A DNA stretch of 64,000 bases from NCBI GenBank assembly GCA_002695065.1, contig NZNW01000148.1, forward strand, positions 1-64,000, in the 5' to 3' direction. The position numbers and the translations under genes were made by a program. Below are positions 9,671-21,487 of the stretch, piece by piece. Position 1 is the first letter of the stretch, and the number at the start of each line of letters is the position of its first letter. The notes beneath the pieces are model-generated. The model was given only the letters and a program-made list of their open reading frames with translations. It made no database searches and had not been told where the DNA came from. The DNA is from Salinicola sp. GTDB taxonomy: Bacteria > Pseudomonadota > Gammaproteobacteria > Pseudomonadales > Halomonadaceae.

Positions 9671-10144
9671 GTGAATCGCTCGACACGCATCTTCCTCGGC
9701 TGGCTGCTGCTGGTGGCGATCGCTGCCAGCAGCGGCATCCTGGCGCCGCCCGGCGAGTGGTACGCTGCGCTCGCCAAGCCGCCCCTGACGCCACCGGACT
9801 GGCTGTTTCCGGCGGCCTGGACGCTGCTCTACCTGATGATGGCGGTCGCGGCGACGAAAGTGACGTTGGCGGCACCGCCCGGTGCACGTCGGTCTGCCGT
9901 GGCGCCATTCGTCCTCCAGCTCGTCGCCAACGGCCTGTGGTCGTGGCTGTTCTTCGCCGCGCACTGGATGCTGATCGGGCTGCTGGACCTGCTGCTGCTG
10001 TGGGGGTTGATCGTGTGGACGATCGTGACGTTCTCCCGCCATTCACGCTTCGCCGCCGGCTTGTTGGTGCCCTACCTGATATGGGTGAGCTTCGCCGCCT
10101 ATCTCAACGCGGGGGTTCTGGTACTCAACGCGCCATGGAACTGA
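9671..10144 (+). CDS. tspO: TspO/MBR-family tryptophan-rich sensory protein
   Basis: Five-helix membrane protein of 157 aa. It carries the family pattern AKPPLTPPDWLFPAAWTLLY and is rich in Trp, as usual for TspO. Members bind porphyrins and other small hydrophobic ligands and affect tetrapyrrole and stress responses; the role here is not known. GTG start, four bases after gloA, so a gloA-tspO operon is likely. Confidence 0.88.
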   Translation: MNRSTRIFLGWLLLVAIAASSGILAPPGEWYAALAKPPLTPPDWLFPAAWTLLYLMMAVAATKVTLAAPPGARRSAVAPFVLQLVANGLWSWLFFAAHWMLIGLLDLLLLWGLIVWTIVTFSRHSRFAAGLLVPYLIWVSFAAYLNAGVLVLNAPWN

Positions 10145-10208
10145 TATCGCGGCGATCCCCGGCAGCCACGGCTCCCCGTCGCAGCGGCCGGACGCTTCAG
10201 GAGCCATC

Positions 10209-10895
10209 ATGAGCCAGGCAACACGATCGATACCCGCCGATATCGAACACGCCATGCGCCGCGAGGCAGCCGAGCTCGAGCGGCTGGATCGGGAGGTTTA
10301 TCGCCAGTACGACCGCGATCCTCTGGCGCCAATCGTCGGCCTGGGGCCCAGGCAGGCGAGGCTGGCCGTCTTCGGGCGCGACCCCGGCAAGCGAGAGGTC
10401 GAGATAGGGCTGCCGTTCGTCGGTGCCGGTGGGCAGAAGGTCCGTGAGGCGCTCTACCGGCACCGGCATGGACGGCCGATGCCGGATTTCGACGCTTCGC
10501 TGGAGGTGGGGGAGGATCTTTACTGGATCAACACCGTCCCCTACAAGCCGCTGGGCAACAAGGCCTGGCCGATGGCGGTGAAGCGGCGGTTCCAGCCGCT
10601 GATAGCGGCACTGCTGACGCAGCAGTGGTCCGGCGAGCATGTCATCACGCTCGGACGGGAAGCCTTCCACTGGTTCGGGATCGGCCAGTCGCGCGAGATT
10701 CGCGATGGGCTGGAGGCCTTCTGGTCCCGGGAGGATCGCTTCACCGCGACCTGCGTCACGGAGCTGACGCTATCGACCGGCGAGTCCAGACGCTTCACCC
10801 TCGCGCCGCTTCCACACCCCTCGCCACTCAACCAGCGCTGGTTCAAGCGCTTCCCCGAGCTGCTGGACCGGCGCCTGTCGGCGCTGGGGGCCTGA
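10209..10895 (+). CDS. Uracil-DNA glycosylase superfamily protein
   Basis: Protein of 228 aa with a family 4/5-like UDG fold. The early glycine-rich loop reads VFGRDPGKREVEIGLPFVGAGG (residues about 54-75), followed by YWINTVPYKP and late LPHPSPLNQRW, the position of the catalytic/minor-groove HPS loop. Likely cytosolic, removing uracil or a related base from DNA, but the substrate is not provable here. No Fe-S cysteine cluster is seen. It ends eight bases before the convergent DoxX gene. Confidence 0.72.
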   Translation: MSQATRSIPADIEHAMRREAAELERLDREVYRQYDRDPLAPIVGLGPRQARLAVFGRDPGKREVEIGLPFVGAGGQKVREALYRHRHGRPMPDFDASLEVGEDLYWINTVPYKPLGNKAWPMAVKRRFQPLIAALLTQQWSGEHVITLGREAFHWFGIGQSREIRDGLEAFWSREDRFTATCVTELTLSTGESRRFTLAPLPHPSPLNQRWFKRFPELLDRRLSALGA

Positions 10896-10903
10896 ACCGC
10901 TGC

Positions 10904-11305
10904 CTAGTCCGGGCGGGCCGCGATGCGTCCGCTTCCCAGGAACATGATCGCCAGGGCGCCGAACAGGAACATGCCCTGCAGTTCCAGCGTCCATCCCCCC
11001 TGGCTGTTGAGCGTCCACAGCTGCGAGGTGTGGACCAGTATCAGCGCCACGATCATGTTGACTGCCATCAGTAGCCCGCCAATGCGCGCTTGCCAGCCGA
11101 CGATCGCCATCAGCGGCGCGACGATCTCGCCCACCAGGACCCCGTAGGCGATGAAGGAGGGCAGCCCCATCCCCGACAGCTGATGGGCGATGCCATTGAG
11201 GCTGGTCGGATCCATCAGCTTGCTGACGCCGTGCAGCAGTATCAGGACGCCGACGCACAGACGCAGCAGAAGCTTGCCCAGATCATCGTTTTGCAGGAAG
11301 CGCAT
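10904..11305 (-). CDS. DoxX-family membrane protein
   Basis: Small four-helix inner-membrane protein (133 aa). The conserved N-terminal segment LLLRLCVGVLILLHGVSKL and the later GEIVAPLMAIVGWQAR are typical of DoxX/YphA. Family members are linked to quinone or thiol redox functions, but the activity here is unknown. The ATG at 11305 is preferred; a TTG at 11326 would add seven residues. The 283 bp between it and the next gene contain no recognised element. Confidence 0.8.
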   Translation of the reverse strand: MRFLQNDDLGKLLLRLCVGVLILLHGVSKLMDPTSLNGIAHQLSGMGLPSFIAYGVLVGEIVAPLMAIVGWQARIGGLLMAVNMIVALILVHTSQLWTLNSQGGWTLELQGMFLFGALAIMFLGSGRIAARPD

Positions 11306-11588
11306 AAGGGGTTCCGTATTGTCCAAGGTTCCAGTGCCTTATCGGCGCGCATAGGCTAACAGACTTGCGCGAGATTCGTGGCGCGAGGATATTGGTATCG
11401 TTTTGTAAGCGTGGGACTACACAAGCCATGGCGATTCTGACAATGTCCCCGATCACCGAAAACGGTGATACCTGAATCGAGTCTCTGGTGAGAGGGAGTC
11501 TTGTCAGTCGGATCGATGTTTCCACTGGCGCCGGCCCGAGCAGAGTCCTCGTCAAAGGGTCCTACCCAAGCACAATAACGAGTCGCAA

Positions 11589-12728
11589 ATGCGGAGCCAG
11601 TTCTTCTCTCTTTGGCGAAAATGCACCAAGGCACCCGACTCCCTCCCGGCGGAGCGTCGGCGCAGCTTCGAGATCATGGCCGAAATCTATCTGCTGGCGC
11701 TCTGCGTGCAGTTGATGCTCGCTCCCATGCTGTTTCTCGTTGGCCGTCCAATCCTCGGCTGGCTCAATCTGGTCTGTCTTGCAGGCTACGTGGTGGCGCT
11801 GTTTCTGCATCGCCGGCTGTTCGTGGCGACCGCGCTGGCGGTCAAGCTGAGCACTTTTCTGATGTTCGTCATCGTCGGTGTCGTCGTCACCGCCAATCAG
11901 GCCAGTCTGGTCTACTTCCTGCTGTTTGCCGAAGTCGAAATGATGCTTGCCGACCTCAGGCGTCGCACCAAGGTCATCGCGACCGGCTGTCTCGTCGCGT
12001 TCTCTCTCGGTGTCCTCCATCTGCCCCCGTTGCCCGGCACGCCCCTGCGTACCTCCGGCGTCGATACGTTTCTTGCCGAACTGGGCCTGGGACTGGTCTT
12101 CATCATGCTGTGCATCGTGATCCTGCGCATGCTGGCGATCACCGACCACCATGAGCATCGCTACCGACGCGATGCCATGCATGACTCGCTGACGCGGGTA
12201 CTCAATCGACGCGCGATCTTCGAGCGGGCCTCCAACTACTGGAAGACCAACCGCGAATTTGCCGTGGCGCTGGTGGATGCCGACCGCTTCAAGGAGATCA
12301 ACGACAACCACGGGCACTCGGCCGGCGATGCCGTACTTCGCCACCTGGCCGGCCTGCTGCGGGGGACGCTGCGCAGTGACGACAGCGTCGGCCGGGTCGG
12401 CGGAGAGGAGTTCCTGATATTGTTGCCCGATGCCGGCAAAAGCCAGGGCATTGAAGCCGCCATGCGCATTCGCGATCGATTGGCGCGTCATCCCTGCCGG
12501 CTCGACGGCACCGCATTGCCGGTGACGCTGTCGATGGGAATCGCCACCTCCGAGGAGGGGCTGCATCTGCGCGACCTGATCGAACTGGCCGATCGGCGAC
12601 TCTATGCCGCCAAATCCGCCGGGCGCGATCAAGTGGTGGCCGAAGGACACGCCGATGCCGCGACATCACGCAATTCGCAGCGCCTCGCCCAGGGGGTCGA
12701 ACGGGCGCTGGAGGCGGATCGCGTCTGA
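11589..12728 (+). CDS. Membrane-anchored diguanylate cyclase
   Basis: Protein of 379 aa with about six transmembrane helices (about residues 28-185) and a C-terminal GGDEF domain (about 195-355). The active-site loop is GRVGGEEF (a GGEEF variant that is normally active). The RSDD motif five residues before it is a canonical RxxD inhibitory site, so product feedback by c-di-GMP is expected. Likely makes c-di-GMP in response to an unknown signal and so affects motility and biofilm. It stands alone, convergent with the PAP2 gene. Confidence 0.88.
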   Translation: MRSQFFSLWRKCTKAPDSLPAERRRSFEIMAEIYLLALCVQLMLAPMLFLVGRPILGWLNLVCLAGYVVALFLHRRLFVATALAVKLSTFLMFVIVGVVVTANQASLVYFLLFAEVEMMLADLRRRTKVIATGCLVAFSLGVLHLPPLPGTPLRTSGVDTFLAELGLGLVFIMLCIVILRMLAITDHHEHRYRRDAMHDSLTRVLNRRAIFERASNYWKTNREFAVALVDADRFKEINDNHGHSAGDAVLRHLAGLLRGTLRSDDSVGRVGGEEFLILLPDAGKSQGIEAAMRIRDRLARHPCRLDGTALPVTLSMGIATSEEGLHLRDLIELADRRLYAAKSAGRDQVVAEGHADAATSRNSQRLAQGVERALEADRV

Positions 12729-12787
12729 CGGGAGTCGCGACCGGATGCTCTGCTTCGGGACGCGCCGCCGGATGCCGTCAGCGCGGG

Positions 12788-13495
12788 TCAGCGGTTCAGT
12801 GTCAGTCGCGACAGCCCGCGCTGGACCAGCGTCGCCATGGTGGTCGCCACCGGTGTGCACAGAACCCACGGCAGGGCGAGCAGCGCAATGCTGAGCGCGC
12901 CCATGTAGACATCGCTGAACCAGTGCGCTCCGACCATGATCCGGGGGGCGCTCAGCAGTAGCACGAAGGCTACGCTCCAGGCGGCGGTGCGGCGATCGGC
13001 AAAGCGCAGCATGAATCCGGCGAAGATCATCAACATCAGCCCATGGTCGCCGGGGAAACTGTTCGACGCCGAATCCTTGGTGGGTATCGAGACGATATCC
13101 GTGAGGCGGGCGGCGTGCTCGAAGAATCGTGTCGGGCTGGGGTGCCCATAGGTGATGGCCTTGTTGGTCACGATCGCGATGACGCCGGCGGTCAGCAGCA
13201 TCGTCACGCCGATGCCGAACCAGCGCCGCAGGCGGTCGGGACGCGGATCCCGGCGCATGGCGATGGCGAACAACACCCCCATGACGCCGAACGACGCGGC
13301 GTCGAAGAAGCGCGTGTTGAGCAGCGCCAGCAGATCGTCCCATAGTCCGTTTTCCGGCGTGATCCACTGGTTGAAGGCCCAGAAGATCCTGTCGTCCAGG
13401 TCGGTCCAGGGCAGTCCGTGGGGCAGTGCCCAGCTCAGCAGCAGCAGAAGGCCGGTAACGTTGAGCCCTAACAGGCGTTTCCATTGTGTGTTCAT
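12788..13495 (-). CDS. PAP2-superfamily phosphatase, inner membrane
   Basis: Membrane phosphatase of 235 aa with about six helices. The three PAP2 signatures are present: NKAITYGHPSP (C1, arginine replaced by His), SFPGDH (C2, a variant of PSGH) and PRIMVGAHWFSD (C3 with catalytic His). The SFPGDH variant is one I associate with LpxT-like lipid A or undecaprenyl-phosphate enzymes, so the substrate is probably a lipid phosphate. It is not closer to a named enzyme than that. Confidence 0.78.
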   Translation of the reverse strand: MNTQWKRLLGLNVTGLLLLLSWALPHGLPWTDLDDRIFWAFNQWITPENGLWDDLLALLNTRFFDAASFGVMGVLFAIAMRRDPRPDRLRRWFGIGVTMLLTAGVIAIVTNKAITYGHPSPTRFFEHAARLTDIVSIPTKDSASNSFPGDHGLMLMIFAGFMLRFADRRTAAWSVAFVLLLSAPRIMVGAHWFSDVYMGALSIALLALPWVLCTPVATTMATLVQRGLSRLTLNR

Positions 13496-13606
13496 ACGTC
13501 GCTCGCAGGTGAGTCGTCTGCGACGATTATAGTTTAAGCATTTTATAAGGAACAGTGTTCTATAACTGGCGTGGGTTTCGCCGCGTCGGGGCTGACCTCC
13601 TCGTCA

Positions 13607-13635
13607 TGAAAAGCCCCCGACGAATGGCGGGGGCT
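13607..13635 (-). terminator. Rho-independent terminator of valS
   Basis: An 8-bp stem (13612-13619 with 13628-13635) reads on the minus strand into a short T-run, 34 bp after the valS stop. Confidence 0.8.
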
Positions 13636-13668
13636 GGGCGGTTGCGGGTAGCGCTTGCCGGCCCCGGA

Positions 13669-16518
<2,850 letters not shown>

Positions 16519-16668
16519 GGCGGCTATCGGGCTCGAATCGGTGACGACGACACGCGGCACGGCGAAATGCCGCGTAGCGAAAAATGGCGGGGATTATACC
16601 TTGTCGATGGCCGCGGAGTCAGGCCGGCGTGTCGGATACGAGAGCAGGGCATCAGCCGTTGCCTCGGG

Positions 16669-17094
16669 TCAGAGCTTGTGTGCCTCGACCCGATACCCCC
16701 GATCCTTGTAGGTCTTCCAGCAGGCGCGCTTGGTACGCAGCACGTCCTGATGCTGGTTGATGATCTCGGCGACGCGCTCCAGCCGCGAGAACCACTCGGG
16801 AATCTCGTCGTTCAGATTGAGCATCGCCTGCACGCCCGGTTCCGGCACGGTTTCCCAGCCGATCGTCACCGGCGGAGGCGGCTCCATGGCATCCCCCGCG
16901 ACGCGATGCGGGACGTAGCTCTCCTCGCGGAACGTCCACAGCAGCTCGTCGAGCTCGCGGGCCATGGTTTCGTCCTGGGTATGGATATGCAGCTGATAAC
17001 CCTTGCGATAGATCGTCTCCGCCAGTCGACAGGCGAAGCTCAACCGCGCTTCCAGCGTGGTATCGGGCAGGATGTAGAAATCGACTTTGGTCAT
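16669..17094 (-). CDS. holC: DNA polymerase III chi subunit
   Basis: Clamp-loader accessory subunit of 141 aa that links the DnaX complex to SSB. The protein begins MTKVDFYIL and contains FACRLAETIYRKGYQLHIHTQD, the usual chi features, followed by LDELLWTFREESYVPHR. It is upstream of valS on the same strand, about 150 bp apart. In many gammaproteobacteria the order is pepA-holC-valS; here about 2.9 kb lies between pepA and holC. Confidence 0.92.
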   Translation of the reverse strand: MTKVDFYILPDTTLEARLSFACRLAETIYRKGYQLHIHTQDETMARELDELLWTFREESYVPHRVAGDAMEPPPPVTIGWETVPEPGVQAMLNLNDEIPEWFSRLERVAEIINQHQDVLRTKRACWKTYKDRGYRVEAHKL

Positions 17095-17167
17095 AAATCC
17101 CCTTCGGGGAGCTGTAAGCGGTAAGAGCGGCGCTTCGCGCCTGGAAGCGGGAAGAAGGACAATCCGG

Positions 17168-17246
17168 GCTACGAGCTACGAGCTACGAGCTACGAGCTAC
17201 GAGCTACGAGCTACGAGCTAAGAGCTAAGAGCTAAGAGCTAAGAGC
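17168..17246. repeat. Heptanucleotide tandem repeat (VNTR-like)
   Basis: Seven perfect copies of ACGAGCT (17171-17219) are followed by three of AAGAGCT and a partial fourth. CCGGGCT before and AGCCCGG after form an inverted pair bracketing the array. Each unit contains the palindrome AGCT, so the array can fold on itself. Perfect short tandem repeats of this kind usually vary in copy number between strains. Confidence 0.9.
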
Positions 17247-17336
17247 CCGGGTTGCGAGTTACCAATGTTACCTGAGTCGGCGCCGAGAGAGATGGGTGAT
17301 CTCAAGCGAACCCGAGCGATTGCGCGAGCTAGCTTC

Positions 17337-17413
17337 AGGCAAGGCGAATCCAGCTAAGCGAGCGCAGTTGAGGGTTCTTCAATGAGCATCGCGAAGCTGG
17401 ATTCAACGCCGCC
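17337..17413. repeat. Short inverted-repeat element related to the 6171 repeat
   Basis: AGGCAAGGCGAATCCAGCT (17337-17355) and AGCTGGATTCAACGCCGCC (17395-17413) share a perfect 10-bp inverted repeat (17346-17355 with 17395-17404). The outer parts AGGCAAGGCGA and TTCAACGCCGC also occur, in the same order, in the 6171-6367 element. No coding potential. Confidence 0.6.
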
Positions 17414-17442
17414 TGGGCGACGCGCAGCCAATCGATGGAGGA

Positions 17443-18183
17443 CTAGACGCCGCCGTCGATGTCGACGAATGCCCCAGTGGTGAACCCGGCCTCGGCCAGC
17501 CACAGGATGCCGTTGGCGATCTCCTCCGGCTCGCCGATGCGACCCATCGGGATCACCGAGCCGGCGATGTCGGGCTTGTCAGGGTTGCCGCCGCTGGCAT
17601 GAATGGTGGTGCGGATGACGCCGGGCCGGATGGTGTTGACGCGAATGCCTTCGCCGGCGACTTCCTTCGAAAGCCCCTCGGTCATGGTATCGATGGCGCC
17701 CTTGGAGGCGGCGTAGTCGACGTACTCACCGGCCCCACCGAGGTGCGAGGCGGCGGAGCCGACGTTGATGATCGCGCCGCCCCTGCCGCCACTCTGGGTC
17801 GACATGCGCTTGATCGCTTCGCGGGCGCAGATGAACGGCCCGACCACGTTGATCTTCATCATCCGGTCGACGCGTTTGAAGCTCATCTCGTCGACACGAC
17901 TGATCTGGTCGACCACGCCGGCGTTGTTGACCAGTACGTCGACCCGGCCCAGCTCGCGGTCGACGGTCTCGAACATGGCGACGATCGCCGCTTCGTCGAC
18001 GACGTCGGCCTGAATCGCGATGGCGCGGCCACCGTCGGATTCGATCTCGGCCACCACCTTGTCGGCGGAGGCCTTGTCGCTGCGGTAGTTCACGGCGACG
18101 GCATAGCCCTTCTGGGCGGCCATGATCGCGGTGGCAGCGCCGATGCCACGACCGGCACCGGTAATGATCATCACGGGTTTCAT
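17443..18183 (-). CDS. Short-chain dehydrogenase/reductase (SDR)
   Basis: NAD(P)-dependent oxidoreductase of 246 aa with a classical SDR Rossmann fold: cofactor loop TGAGRGIGAA (residues about 8-17), LVNNAGV, the catalytic Ser in INVGSAASHLGGAGEYVDYAASKGA, with Y and K of the YxxxK motif (YAASK). Substrate unknown; it resembles glucose-1-dehydrogenase or 3-oxoacyl reductase-like SDRs. The start at 18183 has an AAGGATG ribosome-binding site. Confidence 0.85.
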   Translation of the reverse strand: MKPVMIITGAGRGIGAATAIMAAQKGYAVAVNYRSDKASADKVVAEIESDGGRAIAIQADVVDEAAIVAMFETVDRELGRVDVLVNNAGVVDQISRVDEMSFKRVDRMMKINVVGPFICAREAIKRMSTQSGGRGGAIINVGSAASHLGGAGEYVDYAASKGAIDTMTEGLSKEVAGEGIRVNTIRPGVIRTTIHASGGNPDKPDIAGSVIPMGRIGEPEEIANGILWLAEAGFTTGAFVDIDGGV

Positions 18184-18329
18184 TGCGTCATCCTTATTCG
18201 TGAGTGGGTCGCCTCGTGCGAGGTTCCTCGAGAGCCTCGAGACGAAACGACCGCCGGTGGGCGGTCGTTTCGGCACCGGCGATCGATCCAGTTCCTACAG
18301 GAGCTTAGGACGAAATCGGGCCACCCGCA

Positions 18330-19430
18330 TCAGGCCAATCGCATCAGCCAGCCGCGGCTGTCTTCGCTACGACCGTACTGGATATCCAGCAGTCGCTTGC
18401 GCAGTCTGGCGCTGATCGCCTCGCCGTCGACTGGCGGCGTGACGATTCGGTCGCTCTCGGTCACCAGCTCGCCGATCTGGGTGATGACGGCGGCCGTGCC
18501 GCAGGCGAAGACCTCGACGATCTCGCCGCTGGCGACGCCGTCGCGCCACTCGTCGATGCTGATGGGGCGCTCTTCCGGCGTCAGGCCGGCATCGCGAGCC
18601 AGCTCCAGAATGGAGTCACGGGTGACGCCTTCGAGAATGGTGCCGGTCAGCGCCGGGGTCACCAGGCGGCCATCGCGGTAGACGAAGAACAGGTTCATGC
18701 CGCCCAGCTCTTCGATCCACTTGTTTTCCGCCGCGTCGAGGAAGGCGACCTGGTCGCAGCCGTGGCTCTCGGCTTCGGCCTGGGCCAGCAGCGAAGCGGC
18801 GTAGTTGCCACCGCACTTGGCGAAGCCGGTACCGCCGGGCGCGGCGCGGTTGTAATGCTGGGAGAGCCAGATCGAGATCGGCTTGCCGCCACCCTTGAAG
18901 TAGGAGGCCGCTGGTGAGGCGATCAGGTAGTAGTCGACCTCGGCGGCCGGCTTGACGCCCAGCGACTTGCCGTTGCCGATCATGAACGGGCGCAGGTAAA
19001 GACTGCACTCTTCGGCTTCGTTTTGCGGGGTCGGCACCCAGGCGGCATCTTGCGCGACCAGCGTCTTGAGCGATCCGAGGAACGTCTCGTCATCGAGTTC
19101 CGGCAGCGCCAGGCGGCGGGCGGAGGCGCGGAAGCGAGCGGCGTTCTTCTCCGGACGGAAGGTCCAGACCGAGCCGTCGGCGTGACGATAGGCCTTGATG
19201 CCCTCGAAGATCTCCTGACCGTAATGCAGCACCGGCGAGGCCGGGTCGATCAGCAGCGGCCCGTAGGGGCGAATCTCGCCGCGCTGCCAGCCGTCCGACC
19301 TGGTCCAGCGTACATGTACCATGTGATCGGTGAAGTAGCGGCCGAAGCCCGGGTTGGCAAGAATCTCGTTGCGCAGAGTGGCATCGAGCGGGTTGGAGGA
19401 AAGGCGGGCTTCGAAACCTGAAGTGGACAC
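18330..19430 (-). CDS. ilvE: Branched-chain amino acid aminotransferase
   Basis: PLP-dependent transaminase (366 aa) for the last step of Leu, Ile and Val synthesis and the first of their breakdown. The fold-type IV pattern is clear: HYGQEIFEGIKAYR, RPFMIGNGKSLGV, the PLP-lysine region in FAKCGGNYAASLLAQAEA and the EELGGMNLFFV segment. The GTG at 19430 is taken as the start: AGGAGA precedes it at good spacing, and MSTSGFEARLSSNPLD is family-like. A longer frame upstream is not supported. Confidence 0.93.
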   Translation of the reverse strand: MSTSGFEARLSSNPLDATLRNEILANPGFGRYFTDHMVHVRWTRSDGWQRGEIRPYGPLLIDPASPVLHYGQEIFEGIKAYRHADGSVWTFRPEKNAARFRASARRLALPELDDETFLGSLKTLVAQDAAWVPTPQNEAEECSLYLRPFMIGNGKSLGVKPAAEVDYYLIASPAASYFKGGGKPISIWLSQHYNRAAPGGTGFAKCGGNYAASLLAQAEAESHGCDQVAFLDAAENKWIEELGGMNLFFVYRDGRLVTPALTGTILEGVTRDSILELARDAGLTPEERPISIDEWRDGVASGEIVEVFACGTAAVITQIGELVTESDRIVTPPVDGEAISARLRKRLLDIQYGRSEDSRGWLMRLA

Positions 19431-19581
19431 TGCGACTTCTCCTGACAGTCCATGATGCCTGGCCCCGCGAGCGCGGCGGCAGGCGGTCGACGACCTCGGT
19501 TGGGAACTGCCCGGGACCCCAGGCAGCGGACCATCCAAATTAGCACGCAAAGCGTTGGGGTGGGTAGTGGGGGATAGCGGC

Positions 19582-19866
19582 TTATTCCAGCAGTCCTTCC
19601 AGGCCTGGCGCCGCGAGAGATGGCTCGAATTCGACGATCTCGTAATCCGCAAGGTCGTGGATCTTGAACGGATCCTCGGCCAGGCATGCCTCGAGCGTGG
19701 CACGATCCCCACGCGCGAGTAGAACGCCACCGGTACGTGGCACCTTGCGCCCCGATGCCAGCAGTATCTGGCGCTGATAGGCGCTCTTCAGCCACGCGAT
19801 GTGGCCTTCGAGATGCGCTTCGACCTGATCGATCGACACCTTGTAGGAGAGTGAAACGATAAACAT
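19582..19866 (-). CDS. YciI family protein
   Basis: Ferredoxin-like small protein of 94 aa. It matches the YciI pattern: MFIVSLSYKVSIDQVEAHLEGHIAWLKSAY, GVLLARGD and a late DPF (EDPFKIHDLADYEIVEF), with the conserved His and Asp. The function is not established; some relatives are chlorinated-catechol or muconolactone-like enzymes. It is on the same strand as ilvE. Confidence 0.85.
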   Translation of the reverse strand: MFIVSLSYKVSIDQVEAHLEGHIAWLKSAYQRQILLASGRKVPRTGGVLLARGDRATLEACLAEDPFKIHDLADYEIVEFEPSLAAPGLEGLLE

Positions 19867-19969
19867 GTCGGGCCTTTCATGTTGAGAGGAGCGTGCCTGT
19901 TGAGAGGAGCGTGTCAGCGATGCGCCGGACGACGAACCGGGCCTGTGCGGCCCGGCTCGCGATTCGACA

Positions 19970-21487
19970 TCACGCCTCCGGCGTCACCACCAGTTCGCTC
20001 TCGCGATCCAGCAGGTAGCGGGTCAGCAGTCCCACCGGGCGGCCACTGGCGCCTTTCTGCTTGCCGCTGTCCCAGCCGGTGCCGGCGATATCGAGGTGTG
20101 CCCATGGATACTTGTCGGCGAAGCGTGACAGGAAGCACGCCGCCGTGATGGCGCCAGCCGGCCGACCGCCGATATTGGCGAGATCGGCGAAGTTGGAGTC
20201 CAGTTGCTGTTGGTAGTCGTCCCACAGCGGCATGTGCCAGGCGCGATCCCAGGAGGCCTCGCCGGCTTCGAGCAGGTCCAGCGCGAGATCGTCGTCGTTG
20301 GAGAACAGGCCGCTGGCGTGATCGCCCAGCGCGATGACGCAGGCCCCGGTCAGGGTGGCGATGTCGACCACACTGGCCGGCTCGAAACGCTCGGCATAGG
20401 TCAGGGCGTCGCACAGCACCAGACGACCTTCGGCATCGGTATTGAGAATCTCGACGGTCAGTCCCTTGAGCGTGGTGACGATATCGCCGGGCTTGATCGC
20501 GCGGCCGTCCGGCATGTTCTCGGCGCTGGCGACGATCGCCACCACATTGAGCTTCGGCTTCAGCGCGATGAGACTCTTCATGGTGCCGAAGACGCTGGCA
20601 GCGCCGCACATGTCGAATTTCATCTCGTCCATGCCGGCACCCGCCTTGAGCGAGATGCCGCCGGTATCGAAGGTAATGCCCTTGCCGACCAGCACGTGGG
20701 GCGACTCTTCGGCGTCGTCGGCACCCTGATACTTCATCACGATCAGCTTGGAGGGCTCGGCGCTGCCGCGACCGACCGCCAGCAGCGAGTGGGCACCCAG
20801 CGCCTCCAGCTCGGCTTCATCGAGGATCTCTACCGTCAGCGAGCCGGCGGATTCCCCGGCCAGCGTCTCGGCCTGATTGGCCAGGTAGGTCGGCGTGCAG
20901 ATGTTGCCGGGCAGATTGCCCAGGGTGCGGGCGAGGTTGACGCCGTCGCCCAGGGCCGCGCCGATACGGGCGCCGGCCTTGGCGCCGTCGGCCTGATTGG
21001 CCTCCGAGACCAGCAGTTCGATCTTGCGCAACTGCGGCAGTGTCGGCTGGGTGGATTTGCACTCGGTGAAGCGGTAGACGGCGCGGGTGGCGGCTTCCAG
21101 CGTCATCTGCGCGTTCCAGGCGGTATCGCGATCTTCGACTTCTGCATCGGCGAACGCCACCGCGGCGCCATCCACCGGCAGTTTGGCCAGCGCGGTGAAG
21201 GCACCGTCCAGCGCCTTGCGCAGGGCGCCTTCATTGAAGGTCTCGCGCTTGCCCAGGCCAACCAGCAGCAGTCGCTCGGCGGCGAGGCCCGGCGCGAACG
21301 GGATCAACTGGACATTGGCCAGTTCGGGGGTGAAGTCGCCGCGCTCGACGAGTTGTGCGATCAAGCGCTCGCTGGCGTCATCCAGCTTGGCAGCGGCGGA
21401 CAGCAGATCGCCATCCTGAAACAGCGGTACCACGAGGCAGGCTGTCTCGACCTTGGCCGGATTGACGGTCAGTACGGAAAATTCCAT
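19970..21487 (-). CDS. pepA: Leucyl aminopeptidase (M17)
   Basis: Cytosolic two-metal exopeptidase of 505 aa releasing N-terminal leucine and other residues. The C-terminal catalytic domain has VGKGITFDTGGISLK (metal-ligand lysine and aspartate) and the M17 signature NTDAEGRL. In E. coli PepA also binds DNA (Xer recombination, carAB repression). The ATG at 21487 gives MEFSVLTVNPAKVE. It is divergent from lptF. Confidence 0.95.
   Translation of the reverse strand: MEFSVLTVNPAKVETACLVVPLFQDGDLLSAAAKLDDASERLIAQLVERGDFTPELANVQLIPFAPGLAAERLLLVGLGKRETFNEGALRKALDGAFTALAKLPVDGAAVAFADAEVEDRDTAWNAQMTLEAATRAVYRFTECKSTQPTLPQLRKIELLVSEANQADGAKAGARIGAALGDGVNLARTLGNLPGNICTPTYLANQAETLAGESAGSLTVEILDEAELEALGAHSLLAVGRGSAEPSKLIVMKYQGADDAEESPHVLVGKGITFDTGGISLKAGAGMDEMKFDMCGAASVFGTMKSLIALKPKLNVVAIVASAENMPDGRAIKPGDIVTTLKGLTVEILNTDAEGRLVLCDALTYAERFEPASVVDIATLTGACVIALGDHASGLFSNDDDLALDLLEAGEASWDRAWHMPLWDDYQQQLDSNFADLANIGGRPAGAITAACFLSRFADKYPWAHLDIAGTGWDSGKQKGASGRPVGLLTRYLLDRESELVVTPEA

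Larger units (their letters stand above)
17095..17442. other. Gene-free gap rich in repeats upstream of holC
   Basis: No credible gene. It holds the 7-bp tandem array at 17168-17246 and the inverted-repeat element at 17337-17413, both listed separately. The holC promoter, if separate, must lie between the array and 17095. Confidence 0.7.

Noticed and set aside
17168-17246. Possible CRISPR array
   Set aside because: Repeat unit is only 7 bp with no spacers and no cas genes nearby.
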